Notes: a model not told the origin generated them from the letters alone. 36,600 nucleotides of DNA from Ruminiclostridium sp. (GCA_017435425.1 JAFSFC010000007.1:1-36600), one strand, 5' to 3'; counted from the first letter of the stretch, positions 8,184 to 16,741 are shown. Made by a program: numbers and translations.

Positions 8184-9104
8184 TTATTTGAGGGCCAAAC
8201 TGTTGTTCAGCAGCAGGGAACTGTAGAGGAAGAGGACATCCTGGTCGGAAAACTCCACATAGTCAGCCAGACTGTGGCTGAACACATAGCGCAGGTCCAC
8301 CAGGGTGATCCTGCTGTAGCCTTCCAGCAGGAGGGGGGCCAGGGAACTGCCAAAGGAGTCCCGGAAGAGGACCAGTTCCTTCCCGGCAGGGCCCTGGGGA
8401 TTTTCGATCACCTGAATGCCCTGGGGGCCGGACAGGAAGAGATCGTAGGGATTTCCCCCGTTGGCCTTTTCCAGGTTGTAGATGGGCTGGGTCTGGACCC
8501 GGCCCATCAGGTCGTAGCCCGTGACGGTACAGCCGTCCATGGTCTCGCTGGTGAGGTAAGTGATCCGGTCCGGAGCAAGGGGGGCTGTAAGACGGGGAGA
8601 GTAGGTCCCGAAAAAGTCCCCTTCCCAGGCCTGGAAGGCATACTCGGTCTCCTCCCAGGCATCCATAGCCATGGCCAGATAGTGGGCCACGTCCACCAGC
8701 TTCTCCTGCCGCCAGTGGAGGTCGGTCCGGTAGAAATCCCCCAGGTCCAGCATGGGGGTGAGATCCAGGTGGGTGAGGAAGGGCAGCTCCCGTTGGAAGC
8801 AGTCCGCCATGACCTCATGGGTCAGGGACCCTTCCCGAAGAAAGGCCTCCTTGGCAGGGACCATGGCAAAGTACCCCTTGCAGTCCGTCCCGGCCAGATA
8901 GGTGTCATAGATATACTGGACCTTGTCGGCGGCGTAGTCGGTCATCTGGGGGAGCATGGTAGGCTCGGCCTCCACCAGATGGCTCTGGGCCAGATAAATC
9001 CCCTCCCGGGGTTCCTCCCCCGGGAAGTGCAGGTCCAGGGCCTGGGCGGCAGGACCCGTCAGGGTCAGCACCCCGGCCAGGACAAAAAGGGTCAGCTTAC
9101 GCAA
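8184..9104 (-). CDS. Secreted DHHW-family (AlgX/SGNH-like) protein
   Basis: 306 residues with an N-terminal signal peptide (hydrophobic 4-22). The motif FYRTDLHW at 124-131 corresponds to the D-H-H-W signature of DHHW proteins (here D-L-H-W), and LFRDSFGSSLAP at about 247-257 matches the C-terminal Ser-containing box of that family. Relatives resemble AlgX/AlgJ acyltransferases that modify extracellular polysaccharide. It is shorter than usual, and the N-terminal part looks reduced. The start is TTG, with GGAGGG 8 bases upstream and 3 bases after the preceding stop. The likely location is outside the membrane. Enzymatic activity is inferred only. Confidence 0.65.
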   Translation of the reverse strand: MRKLTLFVLAGVLTLTGPAAQALDLHFPGEEPREGIYLAQSHLVEAEPTMLPQMTDYAADKVQYIYDTYLAGTDCKGYFAMVPAKEAFLREGSLTHEVMADCFQRELPFLTHLDLTPMLDLGDFYRTDLHWRQEKLVDVAHYLAMAMDAWEETEYAFQAWEGDFFGTYSPRLTAPLAPDRITYLTSETMDGCTVTGYDLMGRVQTQPIYNLEKANGGNPYDLFLSGPQGIQVIENPQGPAGKELVLFRDSFGSSLAPLLLEGYSRITLVDLRYVFSHSLADYVEFSDQDVLFLYSSLLLNNSLALK

Positions 9105-9107
9105 GCC

Positions 9108-9620
9108 TTAGCCCTCCAGGGAGGTGGGGCACATGAGGAAGAAGACATAGTTTCCGCCCTGGACGGCGGTCACTTCCTCGGCTTCGGTGCAGATGTTCCA
9201 TCGCAGGTCACAGTACTCCTGGAGGGTCTGGCAGAAGGCTTCGCCGTCGGCCCCCTCCTCCATCTGGAACACATAGCCCAGGAAGGGGATGGTGCTGATG
9301 GCGGGGCCAAACATGACGCCTTCGGAGAAACCGGTGATCTCCACATCGCCAAAGCCCGTCAGCAGGCCGGGCTCCACGGGCATGACCATAGTCTCAAAGG
9401 GCAGGTCCGCAACGACCCCTTCGGCCAGGGAGGTCACGGTGGCGCTTTCGTCGGTGACGGCCATAGGCAGGAAGAGATTGGCCAGGTCTGCGCCCAGGGT
9501 ATCACCCAGGACCACAGGGATGGCGGCATCCTCCTGGGGAGGCTCCTGGGAACCGCCGCAGGCAGTGAGGGCCAGGAGCAGGGCGGCAGACAGGGCCAGC
9601 AGAGTCAGAAGCTTTTTCAT
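9108..9620 (-). CDS. Secreted lipoprotein of unknown function
   Basis: 170 residues. The signal peptide MKKLLTLLALSAALLLALTAC ends in a lipobox (LTAC, C21), so the mature protein should be a membrane-anchored lipoprotein. The mature part starts with a short acidic linker (GGSQEPPQED), then a compact domain of about 135 residues with three cysteines late in the chain. I recognise no family. It sits between cotH (19 bases upstream) and the DHHW gene (3 bases downstream), so it probably works with them at the cell surface. Confidence 0.75.
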   Translation of the reverse strand: MKKLLTLLALSAALLLALTACGGSQEPPQEDAAIPVVLGDTLGADLANLFLPMAVTDESATVTSLAEGVVADLPFETMVMPVEPGLLTGFGDVEITGFSEGVMFGPAISTIPFLGYVFQMEEGADGEAFCQTLQEYCDLRWNICTEAEEVTAVQGGNYVFFLMCPTSLEG

Positions 9621-9639
9621 GGGCGTTCTCCTTATTCTA

Positions 9640-11976
9640 TCAGGTGATGGTCTGGTGGTAGCGCTGGATCATGGCGGCAAACTGGCACCGGAGGGCGCTG
9701 CCCTGGGGATCCTGGGTGCCGTCGTCGTTGCCGGTGAGGATCCCCTGTTCAATGGCCCAGGCAAAGTCCTCCACGGCCCAGTCGGCGATCTGGTCCAGGT
9801 CGGTGTAGGTGTAGGTGGTGCCGGTGCCCTGGACCCAGTCGGGGGGAAGGAGGTCCGGGAAGGAGGGGGTGAGTTCGGGATCCTCCGGCAGGATAATCTC
9901 CGACGGGGGAGGCAGGATGGTATCCGGCCCCGTCACAGGGCGCAGATCCACATAACTGTCCCCAATGGTGGGGGCCAGGGACTGGTCATACCGGTGGATG
10001 AGTGCCACCAGTTCCTGGCGGGTGACCTTGTCGTCGGGTCGGAAGAGGCCCTCAAAGCCCTGGGCGATCTCCTTCTCCGCTGCCCAGACCACCGCATCGC
10101 TGTACCACTGGCCGGCAGGCACATCCGAGAAGGCAGCAGGAGCCGTGGGAGCAGGCTCCCCGGCGATGCGGTAAAGGACGGTGACCGCCATGGCTCGGGT
10201 CAGGGTGGCGTTGGGGGCAAAGTGGGTCTTGGACACGCCATTCATCAGGCCGTGCTCCAGCACATAGTTCACGTTGGGGGCAAACCAGTCGGCAGGCTTC
10301 ACGTCTGCCAGATAATCGGCGGGAGACAGGCCGGCAGTCCAATCCTCCACCCGCTGGCTGAGCCAGGCACCTCGCTGCTCCAGGAAGGTCTGCAGGTCCT
10401 CAATGGCCCGGGGGTAACTGCCGGGGGTGGTGTCCGGCCAGAGGATGTGGTCCATGGCCTGGCTGGCAGACAAAAGGGCGCCCTGCTGGGCAGCCACGTC
10501 CCGGGCAGATGCCATTTCGGGGCCAAAGTCCGCCATATAAGTCTCCAGGGCCTCCCGGAAGGAGGGAATGGACAAAAGGCCCTTGCCCAGGATGGAGGCG
10601 CCTGCCACCACATCGGAGGCGCTGTAATTCAGATAGTAGGTTCCGTAGGCCGAGTCAAAGTCCCACAGAGGACCGGCATAGAGCTTTCCCTCTCCAGCAG
10701 GCTTATAGAAATAGGTGGAGGACTGGAAGGCATCGCCATCCTGGCTCAATTCCAGCATCAGGAAGCACTTGACCAGGGAGTCCAGGTCCACATACTCGGT
10801 GTAATCCTTTCCGGTGACCGGGTGGGTGCCGCCGTTCATGACGGCGTCCTCAAAGGCCTGGTAGAGGCCGCTGATATAGGCCATGGCCTCCTGGGGCAGG
10901 TACTCGGGGCTCTTGCTCACCAGGTAGCAGCCGGCGGTGGTGGCAAACCAGCTCTTCTCCTCCATGGCCCGGGCCTGGAAGTCCATCTCCAGCAGGTAGC
11001 CGCCGGAAATATCCTTGGGGGCGGTCAGGCCGGTGACATACTGGCAGGGCTTGCCCGCCGCCGTGGTCCCCCGGGCAGTGGCGCAGTCGTCCAGATCCTC
11101 CACCTGGGGGTTGGCATCTTCAATGTCTCCCTCCAGGTCGTGGATATCCACCCGGCCCTCACCCACCTCGGTCTTCTCGCAGAGGAGGTAGCTTCCCCGG
11201 TATTCCCCGTCATAGTACAGGTCCACAGGGGCGCTGTTGGGGGTGTAGGCCAGACCCACCTTTTGGGCCAGGTCAAAGGTCACGGTGTTGTGGATCAGCG
11301 TGGGATCGCAGTAGTTGGCCAGCAGGATCCAGGTGGACTCGGATGCCTCCCCTGCCTCCAGCAGGTCAAACTTCTCGTCCAGCTTGATCTGGTAGGGCTT
11401 CTTGGGGTAGGCCCAGGTGGAGTTGCCCCGGCCCTTGATCTGCTTCAGCTCTCCGGCGTAGACGGTGGAGCCGTCAGCCCGGAGATAGAGGATCTCCCCC
11501 TTGGCCTTATTCTTGTCCTTGTCCAGCTCCACCCATGCCCGGTCCTTTTCCGGATCGGCACTGGTGAGGTACACGGAACCGATGCTGGCCGACTGCATGA
11601 CGGTCAGCTCCAGGCTCTGTTCCCCCTGGGTGAGGGTCACGGTCCAGCGGCCATCGGCAGGGACCTGGGCAAAGAGGGCGGTCAGGTCAAAGGGCTGACC
11701 GCTGGTCACCTCTGCAGAGGCGGCATCCCCTGCCACGGTAACGGCATCCCCCTGGAAGGACAGGGTCAACGCCGTCAGGTCAGCAAAGGCAGGCAGGAAC
11801 AGATAATTGGTTCCGTTCTTCTGCTGGATGGAAACGGTGGTCTCATGGTCAGGGCTGGCCTGCCAGGTCAGCTCGTCCAGGCCGTTCCCGGCGGCAGAGG
11901 CACTGATGGTCATGCCCAGGCTCAGGGCCAGGGCAGCTGCGGTCAGCACGGCTCTTCGAATCAGGATCTTTCTCAT
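9640..11976 (-). CDS. CotH-like kinase domain protein with C-terminal SLH repeats
   Basis: 778 residues. Signal peptide 1-29; a beta-rich N-terminal region (30-130); a CotH kinase-like domain about 135-480 with IKGRGNSTWAYPKKPYQIKL (180-199), the NYCDPTLIHN segment and the metal motif LWDFDSAYG (437-445; D439, D441). About three SLH repeats follow in roughly 550-778, the last two separated by a Pro-rich spacer. CotH proteins are atypical extracellular kinases, first known from spore coats; the SLH repeats would anchor this one to the cell wall. RBS AGGAGGAG. It heads a run of five closely spaced minus-strand genes. The target protein is unknown; the neighbouring lipoprotein and DHHW protein are candidates. 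Confidence 0.85.
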   Translation of the reverse strand: MRKILIRRAVLTAAALALSLGMTISASAAGNGLDELTWQASPDHETTVSIQQKNGTNYLFLPAFADLTALTLSFQGDAVTVAGDAASAEVTSGQPFDLTALFAQVPADGRWTVTLTQGEQSLELTVMQSASIGSVYLTSADPEKDRAWVELDKDKNKAKGEILYLRADGSTVYAGELKQIKGRGNSTWAYPKKPYQIKLDEKFDLLEAGEASESTWILLANYCDPTLIHNTVTFDLAQKVGLAYTPNSAPVDLYYDGEYRGSYLLCEKTEVGEGRVDIHDLEGDIEDANPQVEDLDDCATARGTTAAGKPCQYVTGLTAPKDISGGYLLEMDFQARAMEEKSWFATTAGCYLVSKSPEYLPQEAMAYISGLYQAFEDAVMNGGTHPVTGKDYTEYVDLDSLVKCFLMLELSQDGDAFQSSTYFYKPAGEGKLYAGPLWDFDSAYGTYYLNYSASDVVAGASILGKGLLSIPSFREALETYMADFGPEMASARDVAAQQGALLSASQAMDHILWPDTTPGSYPRAIEDLQTFLEQRGAWLSQRVEDWTAGLSPADYLADVKPADWFAPNVNYVLEHGLMNGVSKTHFAPNATLTRAMAVTVLYRIAGEPAPTAPAAFSDVPAGQWYSDAVVWAAEKEIAQGFEGLFRPDDKVTRQELVALIHRYDQSLAPTIGDSYVDLRPVTGPDTILPPPSEIILPEDPELTPSFPDLLPPDWVQGTGTTYTYTDLDQIADWAVEDFAWAIEQGILTGNDDGTQDPQGSALRCQFAAMIQRYHQTIT

Positions 11977-12021
11977 GGTCTCCTCCTGTTGGGTACAAAT
12001 GCAAATAGGGATAGATAGTTT

Positions 12022-12027
12022 ATTATA
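12022..12027 (-). promoter_or_regulatory. Predicted -10 box of the cotH run
   Basis: TATAAT on minus, preceded by TGTGG, about 45 bases before the cotH start. No good -35 box is seen at 16-18 bases, so an activator or another sigma factor is possible. Confidence 0.45.
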
Positions 12028-12078
12028 CCACAGTTTTCACTGCTGCACCAGACACAGTTCTCTTTTCCCAGAAAAACC

Positions 12079-12108
12079 GTGACAAGACACGTCTCCATAT
12101 GTTATGAT
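12079..12108 (+). promoter_or_regulatory. Predicted promoter of the lectin/SLH gene
   Basis: GTGACA (12079-12084), an 18-base spacer, TATGAT (12103-12108). The ATG is at 12140, after AAAGGAGG. Divergent from cotH. Confidence 0.5.
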
Positions 12109-12139
12109 GGGAACAACCCTGACAAAGGAGGCTCTCTGT

Positions 12140-13621
12140 ATGAAATTCTGTAAACGCACCTTGACTCTGCTCCTGTCCCTGGTAATGCTCTGCCAGCTCT
12201 TTGTGGTGGGCGCAGCCGCCGCCAAAGACCCCATGACCGAGATCCTGGGCACCTATGAAGGCTACTACTATGCCAACCAGGGTCAGACCGGCGTGACCCT
12301 CAAGGTCTATCAGAACGGGTCCGATGTGGAGGCCATTTTCGAATTCTATAACCTCCCCAACCGAACCAACGCCCAATCCGGCTCCTTCTACATGGACGTG
12401 ACCTACGAGGGCGGCAGTTACTCCTTCGTGGCCACCAAGTGGATCGATAAGCCCGCCAGCTACAACACTGTAAATCTCCGGGAGATGGCCCTGGACGGCT
12501 ACGTCCTCTCCGGCAAGGTCAACGGCCGATCTGATTGGAAATTTTATGCCGAAAAGCCCAACGATGCCTACGAGGATGTCCAGGACAGCCTCTTCGACGA
12601 CCACCGCTATGAGGTAGTGGATGAGGGCATGACCTGGCAGCAGGCCAAGGCCTATGCCGAGAGCAAGGGCGGCTACCTGGCGGTCATCACCTCCGCCCAG
12701 GAACAGGCCTTTGTGGAAAAGCTCATCTCCGACGGCACCAAGAAGCAGTACTGGCTGGGCGGCTACAGCACCGGCAGCGCCTTCGCCTGGGTCAACGGCG
12801 AGACCTTCTCCTACACCAACTGGGACAAGGGCGAGCCCAACGACTTCCGGGGCAACGAGTCCTACGTTCAGATCTACCGGGCGAAAAACCCCGCCGTCAG
12901 CGGCAGTCAAGCCTACCGCTGGAACGACATCAACAACGAAAACACCATCCGGGGCGAAGAGAACTTCTTCTCCCTGTCCAATGTGGGCATGGTCATTGAA
13001 TACGACCCCATCGCCAACTCCTCGGATTGGGCCGACCTGGAGCTCCAGGAGGCCTTTGAGAACGACCTGATCCCCGATGTCCTCATGGGCAAGGATATGA
13101 CCGGCACCATCACCCGGGCCGAGTTCGCCGCCGTGGCCGTGAAGCTCTACGAAGCTCTCTCCGGCAACCGGATGATCATCGGCATGGACGTTCCCTTCAC
13201 AGATATTTCCAACTCTGCCGAGCGTCTGTATATCCTGAAGGCCTACAACTACAACATCGTCAACGGCACCTCCGCCACTACCTACAGCCCCAACGATCTG
13301 CTGACCCGGGAGCAGATGGCCACCATGCTCACCCGAGTGTATAAAAAGTTCCTCTGGGCAGACTACACCATCAACGACGATGCCAAGTATGCTCTGGCTT
13401 ACAACAACGAAGCCAAGTTCCGGGATGACTGGCAGATCTCCTCCTACGCCTACCAGTCCGTGTACTTCATGCACAACCACGGCATCATCAACGGCGTGGG
13501 CAACAACATGTTTGCCCCCAACAACTCCACCACTGCGCAGGCGGCTGCCAAGTACGCCAACGCCACCCGTCAGCAGGCCCTGCTGATCTCCACCCGCACC
13601 CTGACCACCCTGGGTGTTTGA
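12140..13621 (+). CDS. Secreted C-type-lectin-fold protein with SLH repeats
   Basis: 493 residues from the ATG that follows AAAGGAGG (the frame opens earlier, at 12104). Signal peptide 1-28. An N-terminal beta domain of about 100 residues is followed by a C-type-lectin-like domain (about 150-292) with the hallmarks YWLGGY, FSYTNWDKGEPND and YRWNDINN. EPN and WND are the residues that bind calcium and sugar in true lectins. Three SLH-like repeats fill about 300-490. The lectin fold lacks the disulfide cysteines of animal lectins, as usual in bacteria. Likely a wall-anchored adhesin or glycan binder. It is divergent from cotH, which is also SLH-anchored, so the two may serve the same surface layer. 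Confidence 0.85.
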   Translation: MKFCKRTLTLLLSLVMLCQLFVVGAAAAKDPMTEILGTYEGYYYANQGQTGVTLKVYQNGSDVEAIFEFYNLPNRTNAQSGSFYMDVTYEGGSYSFVATKWIDKPASYNTVNLREMALDGYVLSGKVNGRSDWKFYAEKPNDAYEDVQDSLFDDHRYEVVDEGMTWQQAKAYAESKGGYLAVITSAQEQAFVEKLISDGTKKQYWLGGYSTGSAFAWVNGETFSYTNWDKGEPNDFRGNESYVQIYRAKNPAVSGSQAYRWNDINNENTIRGEENFFSLSNVGMVIEYDPIANSSDWADLELQEAFENDLIPDVLMGKDMTGTITRAEFAAVAVKLYEALSGNRMIIGMDVPFTDISNSAERLYILKAYNYNIVNGTSATTYSPNDLLTREQMATMLTRVYKKFLWADYTINDDAKYALAYNNEAKFRDDWQISSYAYQSVYFMHNHGIINGVGNNMFAPNNSTTAQAAAKYANATRQQALLISTRTLTTLGV

Positions 13622-13645
13622 CCTCCGCGCTCTGCATTTCTCCGC

Positions 13646-13715
13646 CAAAAAACTTGCAGGATTTACCTCTTTTCACCATCTCACGAAGGCATTCCTGCAA
13701 GTTTCGGCAATCCAT
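13646..13715. repeat. Inverted repeat after the lectin/SLH gene
   Basis: CTTGCAGGA and TCCTGCAAG are separated by about 35 bases and extended by GCC...AA and TT...GGC. It could form a long hairpin in the 3' untranslated region ahead of the true terminator. No gene content. Confidence 0.5.
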
Positions 13716-13732
13716 CAAACGAAATCCTTCCA

Positions 13733-13766
13733 AAAAGGCGGCAAAACCATCGTTTTGCCGCCTTTT
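13733..13766 (+). terminator. Intrinsic terminator
   Basis: A 15-bp perfect stem AAAAGGCGGCAAAAC / GTTTTGCCGCCTTTT with a CATC loop, between the lectin/SLH gene and the symporter gene. Likely bidirectional. Confidence 0.85.
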
Positions 13767-13841
13767 CATGTTTCATTCTCCATGGTAAAATAAAGTGTTT
13801 GTAAATCACTGCTGAAACAGCAAGGAATCAGGAGGTCTCCT

Positions 13842-15077
13842 ATGGCTGGAGAGAAAAAGAAGTTATCCCTGACTGCCTGGATCGCCATCGGTCTGGTCCT
13901 GGGTATCATTGCGGGTCTTGCCTTCCAGGGCGCACCTGCCATCGCAACCGACTACATCAAGCCCTTCGGCACCATTTATCTGAACCTCATCAAGATGGTG
14001 GTCGTCCCCGTGGTCCTGCTGTCCATCATGCAGGGCATCGTCTCCCTGCAGGATGTCCGCAAGGTGGGCTCCATCGGCGTGAAGACCATCGCCTTCTACC
14101 TCTGCACCACCGCTGTCGCCGTCACCCTGGGCCTGGTTTTCGCCAACATTCTCCAGGTGGGCGCAGGCTATGTGATCTCCACCGAGGGCCTGTCCTACGA
14201 GGCCTCCGAGGCCCCCGGACTGATGCAGACCATCGTGAACATCTTCCCCTCCAACTTCTTCCAGCCTCTGGCTGACGCCACCATGCTCCAGGTCATCGTC
14301 ATTGCCCTGTTCTTCGGCTTCGGCATCATCCTGGCCGGGGAGAAGGGCAAGCTGGCCAAGGACTGCGTGGACAGCTTTGCTGAGGTCAGCTTCAAGGTCA
14401 TGATGATGATCCTGAAGCTCTCCCCCATCGGTGTCTTCGCCCTGATCTGCCCCGTGGTGGCCACCAACGGCCCCGACGTGCTCCTCCCCCTGCTGAAGGT
14501 CATCGTTGTGGCATACACCGCCTACATCGTCCATGTGATCGTCACCTACTCCCTGTCTGTGAAGGCCTTCGCCGGTCTGAGCCCCCTGAAGTTCTTCAAG
14601 GTCATGTCCGAGCCCATGCTCTTCGCCTTCTCCTCTGCCTCCAGCGTGGGCACCCTGCCCTTCAACATGGACGCCACCCAGCGGCTGGGCGCCCGCAAGG
14701 AGGTCTCCTCCTTCGTCCTGCCTCTGGGCGCCACCATCAACATGGATGGCACCGCCATCTATCAGGGCGTGTGCGCCATCTTCATCGCTGAGATCTTCGG
14801 CATCGACCTAACCATCGCCCAGCAGATCACCATCATCCTCACCGCCACCCTGGCCTCCATCGGCACCGCAGGCGTGCCCGGCGCAGGCATGATCATGCTG
14901 GCCATGGTGCTGGAGTCCGTGGGTCTGCCCCTGGAGGGCATTGCCCTGGTGGCAGGTATCGACCGTATCCTGGATATGGGCCGCACCACCGTCAACATCA
15001 CCGGCGACGCCGCCTGCACCATGTGCGTGGACGCCTGGGAAAAGAAGAAGGAAGCCAGAAAGCAGAAGGCTGCCTGA
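13842..15077 (+). CDS. Dicarboxylate/amino acid:cation symporter (DAACS family)
   Basis: 411-residue membrane carrier of the glutamate/aspartate/C4-dicarboxylate symporter family (GltP/DctA/SstT). It has about eight helices plus two re-entrant loops. The first hairpin carries a Ser-rich stretch (SSASSVGTLPFNM); the NMDGTAIYQGV motif in helix 7 is the Na+/substrate-site signature. The second hairpin is ASIGTAGVPGAGMIML, and DRILDMGRTTVNITGD in helix 8 contains the Asp, Arg and Asn substrate ligands. It would take up an acidic amino acid or dicarboxylate with Na+ or H+. RBS AGGAGG. Monocistronic, flanked by terminators. Exact substrate undetermined. Confidence 0.92.
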   Translation: MAGEKKKLSLTAWIAIGLVLGIIAGLAFQGAPAIATDYIKPFGTIYLNLIKMVVVPVVLLSIMQGIVSLQDVRKVGSIGVKTIAFYLCTTAVAVTLGLVFANILQVGAGYVISTEGLSYEASEAPGLMQTIVNIFPSNFFQPLADATMLQVIVIALFFGFGIILAGEKGKLAKDCVDSFAEVSFKVMMMILKLSPIGVFALICPVVATNGPDVLLPLLKVIVVAYTAYIVHVIVTYSLSVKAFAGLSPLKFFKVMSEPMLFAFSSASSVGTLPFNMDATQRLGARKEVSSFVLPLGATINMDGTAIYQGVCAIFIAEIFGIDLTIAQQITIILTATLASIGTAGVPGAGMIMLAMVLESVGLPLEGIALVAGIDRILDMGRTTVNITGDAACTMCVDAWEKKKEARKQKAA

Positions 15078-15097
15078 GTTTCCCCCATATAACAGCC

Positions 15098-15130
15098 AAA
15101 AGCCGCAGCTCGTTGAGCTGCGGCTTTTTT
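15098..15130 (+). terminator. Intrinsic terminator after the symporter gene
   Basis: AAAAGCCGCAGCTC / GAGCTGCGGCTTTT stem, short loop, T6 tail. Confidence 0.9.
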
Positions 15131-15515
15131 GTGACTCCACAAGGTGATTTCTCCCTGCCACGTAGGTTGCTGCGCCTCCGGCGGGGCCCCATTTCTCCCA
15201 TGAGAAATGGGGGAAAGAATGCCAGGGGAAAGAGTTTCTTTCCCCTGGACCCCTTTCTCTAGCTGCAGGAATCCTGCTTTCTCATGTCGGCAGGCTGGCC
15301 ATAGCGCGCCACCGGCTGGCGCGCGGGTACGCCCAAAGGGCCTCGTAGAGTTTCGTCGCTGCAGCGACGAAATAAAGTCAAGTTCGTTTTCTGGCGCGAC
15401 ATGTGCGTGCCGGAAAACACTTCTCGGCCTGTAAACGTGCGCCTTGGCACAAGGCGTGCGCTGCAGCAGGCCGCAATCCCCATTGTCGGAAAAGGCTTGC
15501 CTTTTTCGACAGGAT
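15131..15515. other. 385-bp intergenic region rich in palindromes, no gene seen
   Basis: No frame here has both a ribosome site and recognisable protein character. It contains several hairpins: CCCCATTTCTC / GAGAAATGGGG near 15188-15213, CAGGGGAAAG / CTTTCCCCTG near 15223-15247, and GCGCGCC/GGCGCGC near 15306. One copy of a dispersed repeat lies at 15341-15411. It looks like an accumulation of small repeats between two terminators. Confidence 0.6.
15341..15411 (-). repeat. Dispersed intergenic repeat, copy B
   Basis: On minus it reads CACATGT, AAAACGAA, GACTTTATTTCGTCGC, then GCGACGAAACTCTACGAGG. It aligns along its length with copy A (17671-17741) and at its end with copy C (26057-26094). 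The stem arms differ in sequence between copies (TCGTCGCTG/CAGCGACGA here, TCGCC/GGCGA in A), yet pairing is kept. Confidence 0.75.
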
Positions 15516-15547
15516 AAAAAAAGAAGCCGCTATGCGGCTTCTTTTTT
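15516..15547. terminator. Bidirectional terminator, rubrerythrin 3' end
   Basis: AAAAAAGAAGCCGC / GCGGCTTCTTTTTT with loop TAT. It ends the rubrerythrin transcript on minus. Confidence 0.88.
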
Positions 15548-15560
15548 ATGCTTATTAAGA

Positions 15561-16094
15561 TTAGTAGTTCTCGGCCTTGATCTCGAAGTAAGCCTGGGGA
15601 TAGCCGCAGACGGGGCACTCTGCGGGAGCCTCGTCGCCATACTCCAGGTGACCACAGTTGCGGCAGTACCAGACCTTGACAGCGGGCTTCTTGAAGACTT
15701 CCTCTGCCTCCAGGTTCTCCAGCAGCTTCAGGTAGCGCTCATAGTGAGACTTTTCGATCTGACCAACAAACTGGAACATATCAGCAATGCGGTGGAAGCC
15801 CTCTTCACGGGCCTCTTCTGCCATGCGCTTGTACATATCGGTCCACTCGTCGTGCTCGCCCTCGGCAGCTGCCAGCAGGTTCTGTGCGGTGGTGCCAATG
15901 CCGGAGAGTTCCTTGAACCAGAGCTTAGCGTGCTCCTTCTCGTTGCCGGCGGTCTCCTCAAAAAATGCTGCGATCTGCTCGTAGCCTTCCTGTCGTGCGA
16001 CCTCTGCATAATAGGTGTACTTGTTTCTTGCCTGGCTTTCACCTGCGAATGCTTCCCACAGGTTAGCTTCAGTCTTGCTGCCCTTCAGTTCCAT
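15561..16094 (-). CDS. rbr: Rubrerythrin
   Basis: 177-residue non-haem iron protein that reduces hydrogen peroxide in anaerobes. The N-terminal ferritin-like four-helix domain holds the diiron ligands E19, E52 and H55 (ExxH in NEKEHA), and E114 with H117 (ExxH in IEKSHYER). The C-terminal rubredoxin-like domain has C144, C147, C160 and C163 (CRNCGH...CPVCGYP). RBS GAAAGGAG. Monocistronic with its own terminator. Its AT-leaning codon choice (many GAA, ATC/ATT, AAG) differs slightly from its GC-rich neighbours and fits a highly expressed gene. The electron donor, often a rubredoxin or NADH reductase, is not encoded here. Confidence 0.96.
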   Translation of the reverse strand: MELKGSKTEANLWEAFAGESQARNKYTYYAEVARQEGYEQIAAFFEETAGNEKEHAKLWFKELSGIGTTAQNLLAAAEGEHDEWTDMYKRMAEEAREEGFHRIADMFQFVGQIEKSHYERYLKLLENLEAEEVFKKPAVKVWYCRNCGHLEYGDEAPAECPVCGYPQAYFEIKAENY

Positions 16095-16334
16095 AGTAAA
16101 TCTCCTTTCAAGTGTCTTTTATCATTCCTGCAGCGGTGTGTGCGCTGCTTGAAGGTTCTTAGCTTGGGTTTATGATACTCCAAGTGCAGATTCCTCTTCT
16201 GTGACTTTGACACAAATGGAACAAAAATGCAAGGGTTTTTTGGATTTTTCTTCTCCGAATTAAAAAACTTTGTTCGGGCATCCTATCCAGGCACAGAGAT
16301 GTGCTCCCATTCCAAGGAAAAAGGAGGGACGGGA

Positions 16335-16694
16335 ATGAGAAAGCATTTGATCGCAGCCGCTCTGATCCTGGCTGCAGCCCTGTCTGCCGCCGGATGCGGG
16401 GCAGACAACGCAGGGACCGCCGCCTACCGCTGGAACAGCCAGAACAGCGCCGAGGTCCAGCAGGACCTGGCCCGAGGGGCCCCCGAGGAACACACCGGGG
16501 CCTACCACGCCGATGAGAAGGGCCGGGTGGACGACTTCCGGAAGGACCACAAGGCCGAGCACACGGAAGACGACCTGAAAAAGGCCGGAGAGGATCTGAT
16601 GAAGGGGGCCGAGGACGCCGGAAAGAGCATCGGCAAGGCCACCGAAGAGGTCCTGGACGGCATGACCGGGACCCCGAAGAACAGTTCCAGATGA
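16335..16694 (+). CDS. Small lipoprotein of unknown function
   Basis: 119 residues from the ATG after AAAGGAGGG (the frame opens earlier, at 16227). The signal peptide ends at C21 in LSAAGC. The mature protein is very hydrophilic and charged (DEKGRVDDFRKDHKAEHTEDDLKKAGEDLMKGAEDAGKSIGK), with a predicted amphipathic helix in the second half, ending in a short Ser/Asn/Lys tail. No family recognised. It has its own terminator (16700-16732), divergent from rubrerythrin. Confidence 0.7.
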   Translation: MRKHLIAAALILAAALSAAGCGADNAGTAAYRWNSQNSAEVQQDLARGAPEEHTGAYHADEKGRVDDFRKDHKAEHTEDDLKKAGEDLMKGAEDAGKSIGKATEEVLDGMTGTPKNSSR

Positions 16695-16699
16695 AAAGC

Positions 16700-16732
16700 G
16701 TCAGAGGCAGGGCACCTGCCTCTGACTTTTTT
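16700..16732 (+). terminator. Intrinsic terminator after the small lipoprotein
   Basis: GTCAGAGGCAGG / CCTGCCTCTGAC 12-bp stem, GCA loop, T6 tail. Confidence 0.92.
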
Positions 16733-16741
16733 CTTGGACTA

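Noticed and set aside
9289..12018. Open plus-strand frame of 909 codons opposite cotH
   Set aside because: Low-complexity translation and no ribosome site; the minus strand carries a signal peptide, CotH and SLH motifs.
12023..13648. Open minus-strand frame of 541 codons
   Set aside because: Antisense of the lectin/SLH gene; Gly/Val/His-rich with no recognisable family.
15259..15618. 119-codon minus-strand frame over repeat copy B
   Set aside because: It runs from the rubrerythrin 3' end through a terminator and repeats. The fragment that resembles the copy A translation reflects the shared repeat DNA, with no ribosome site.
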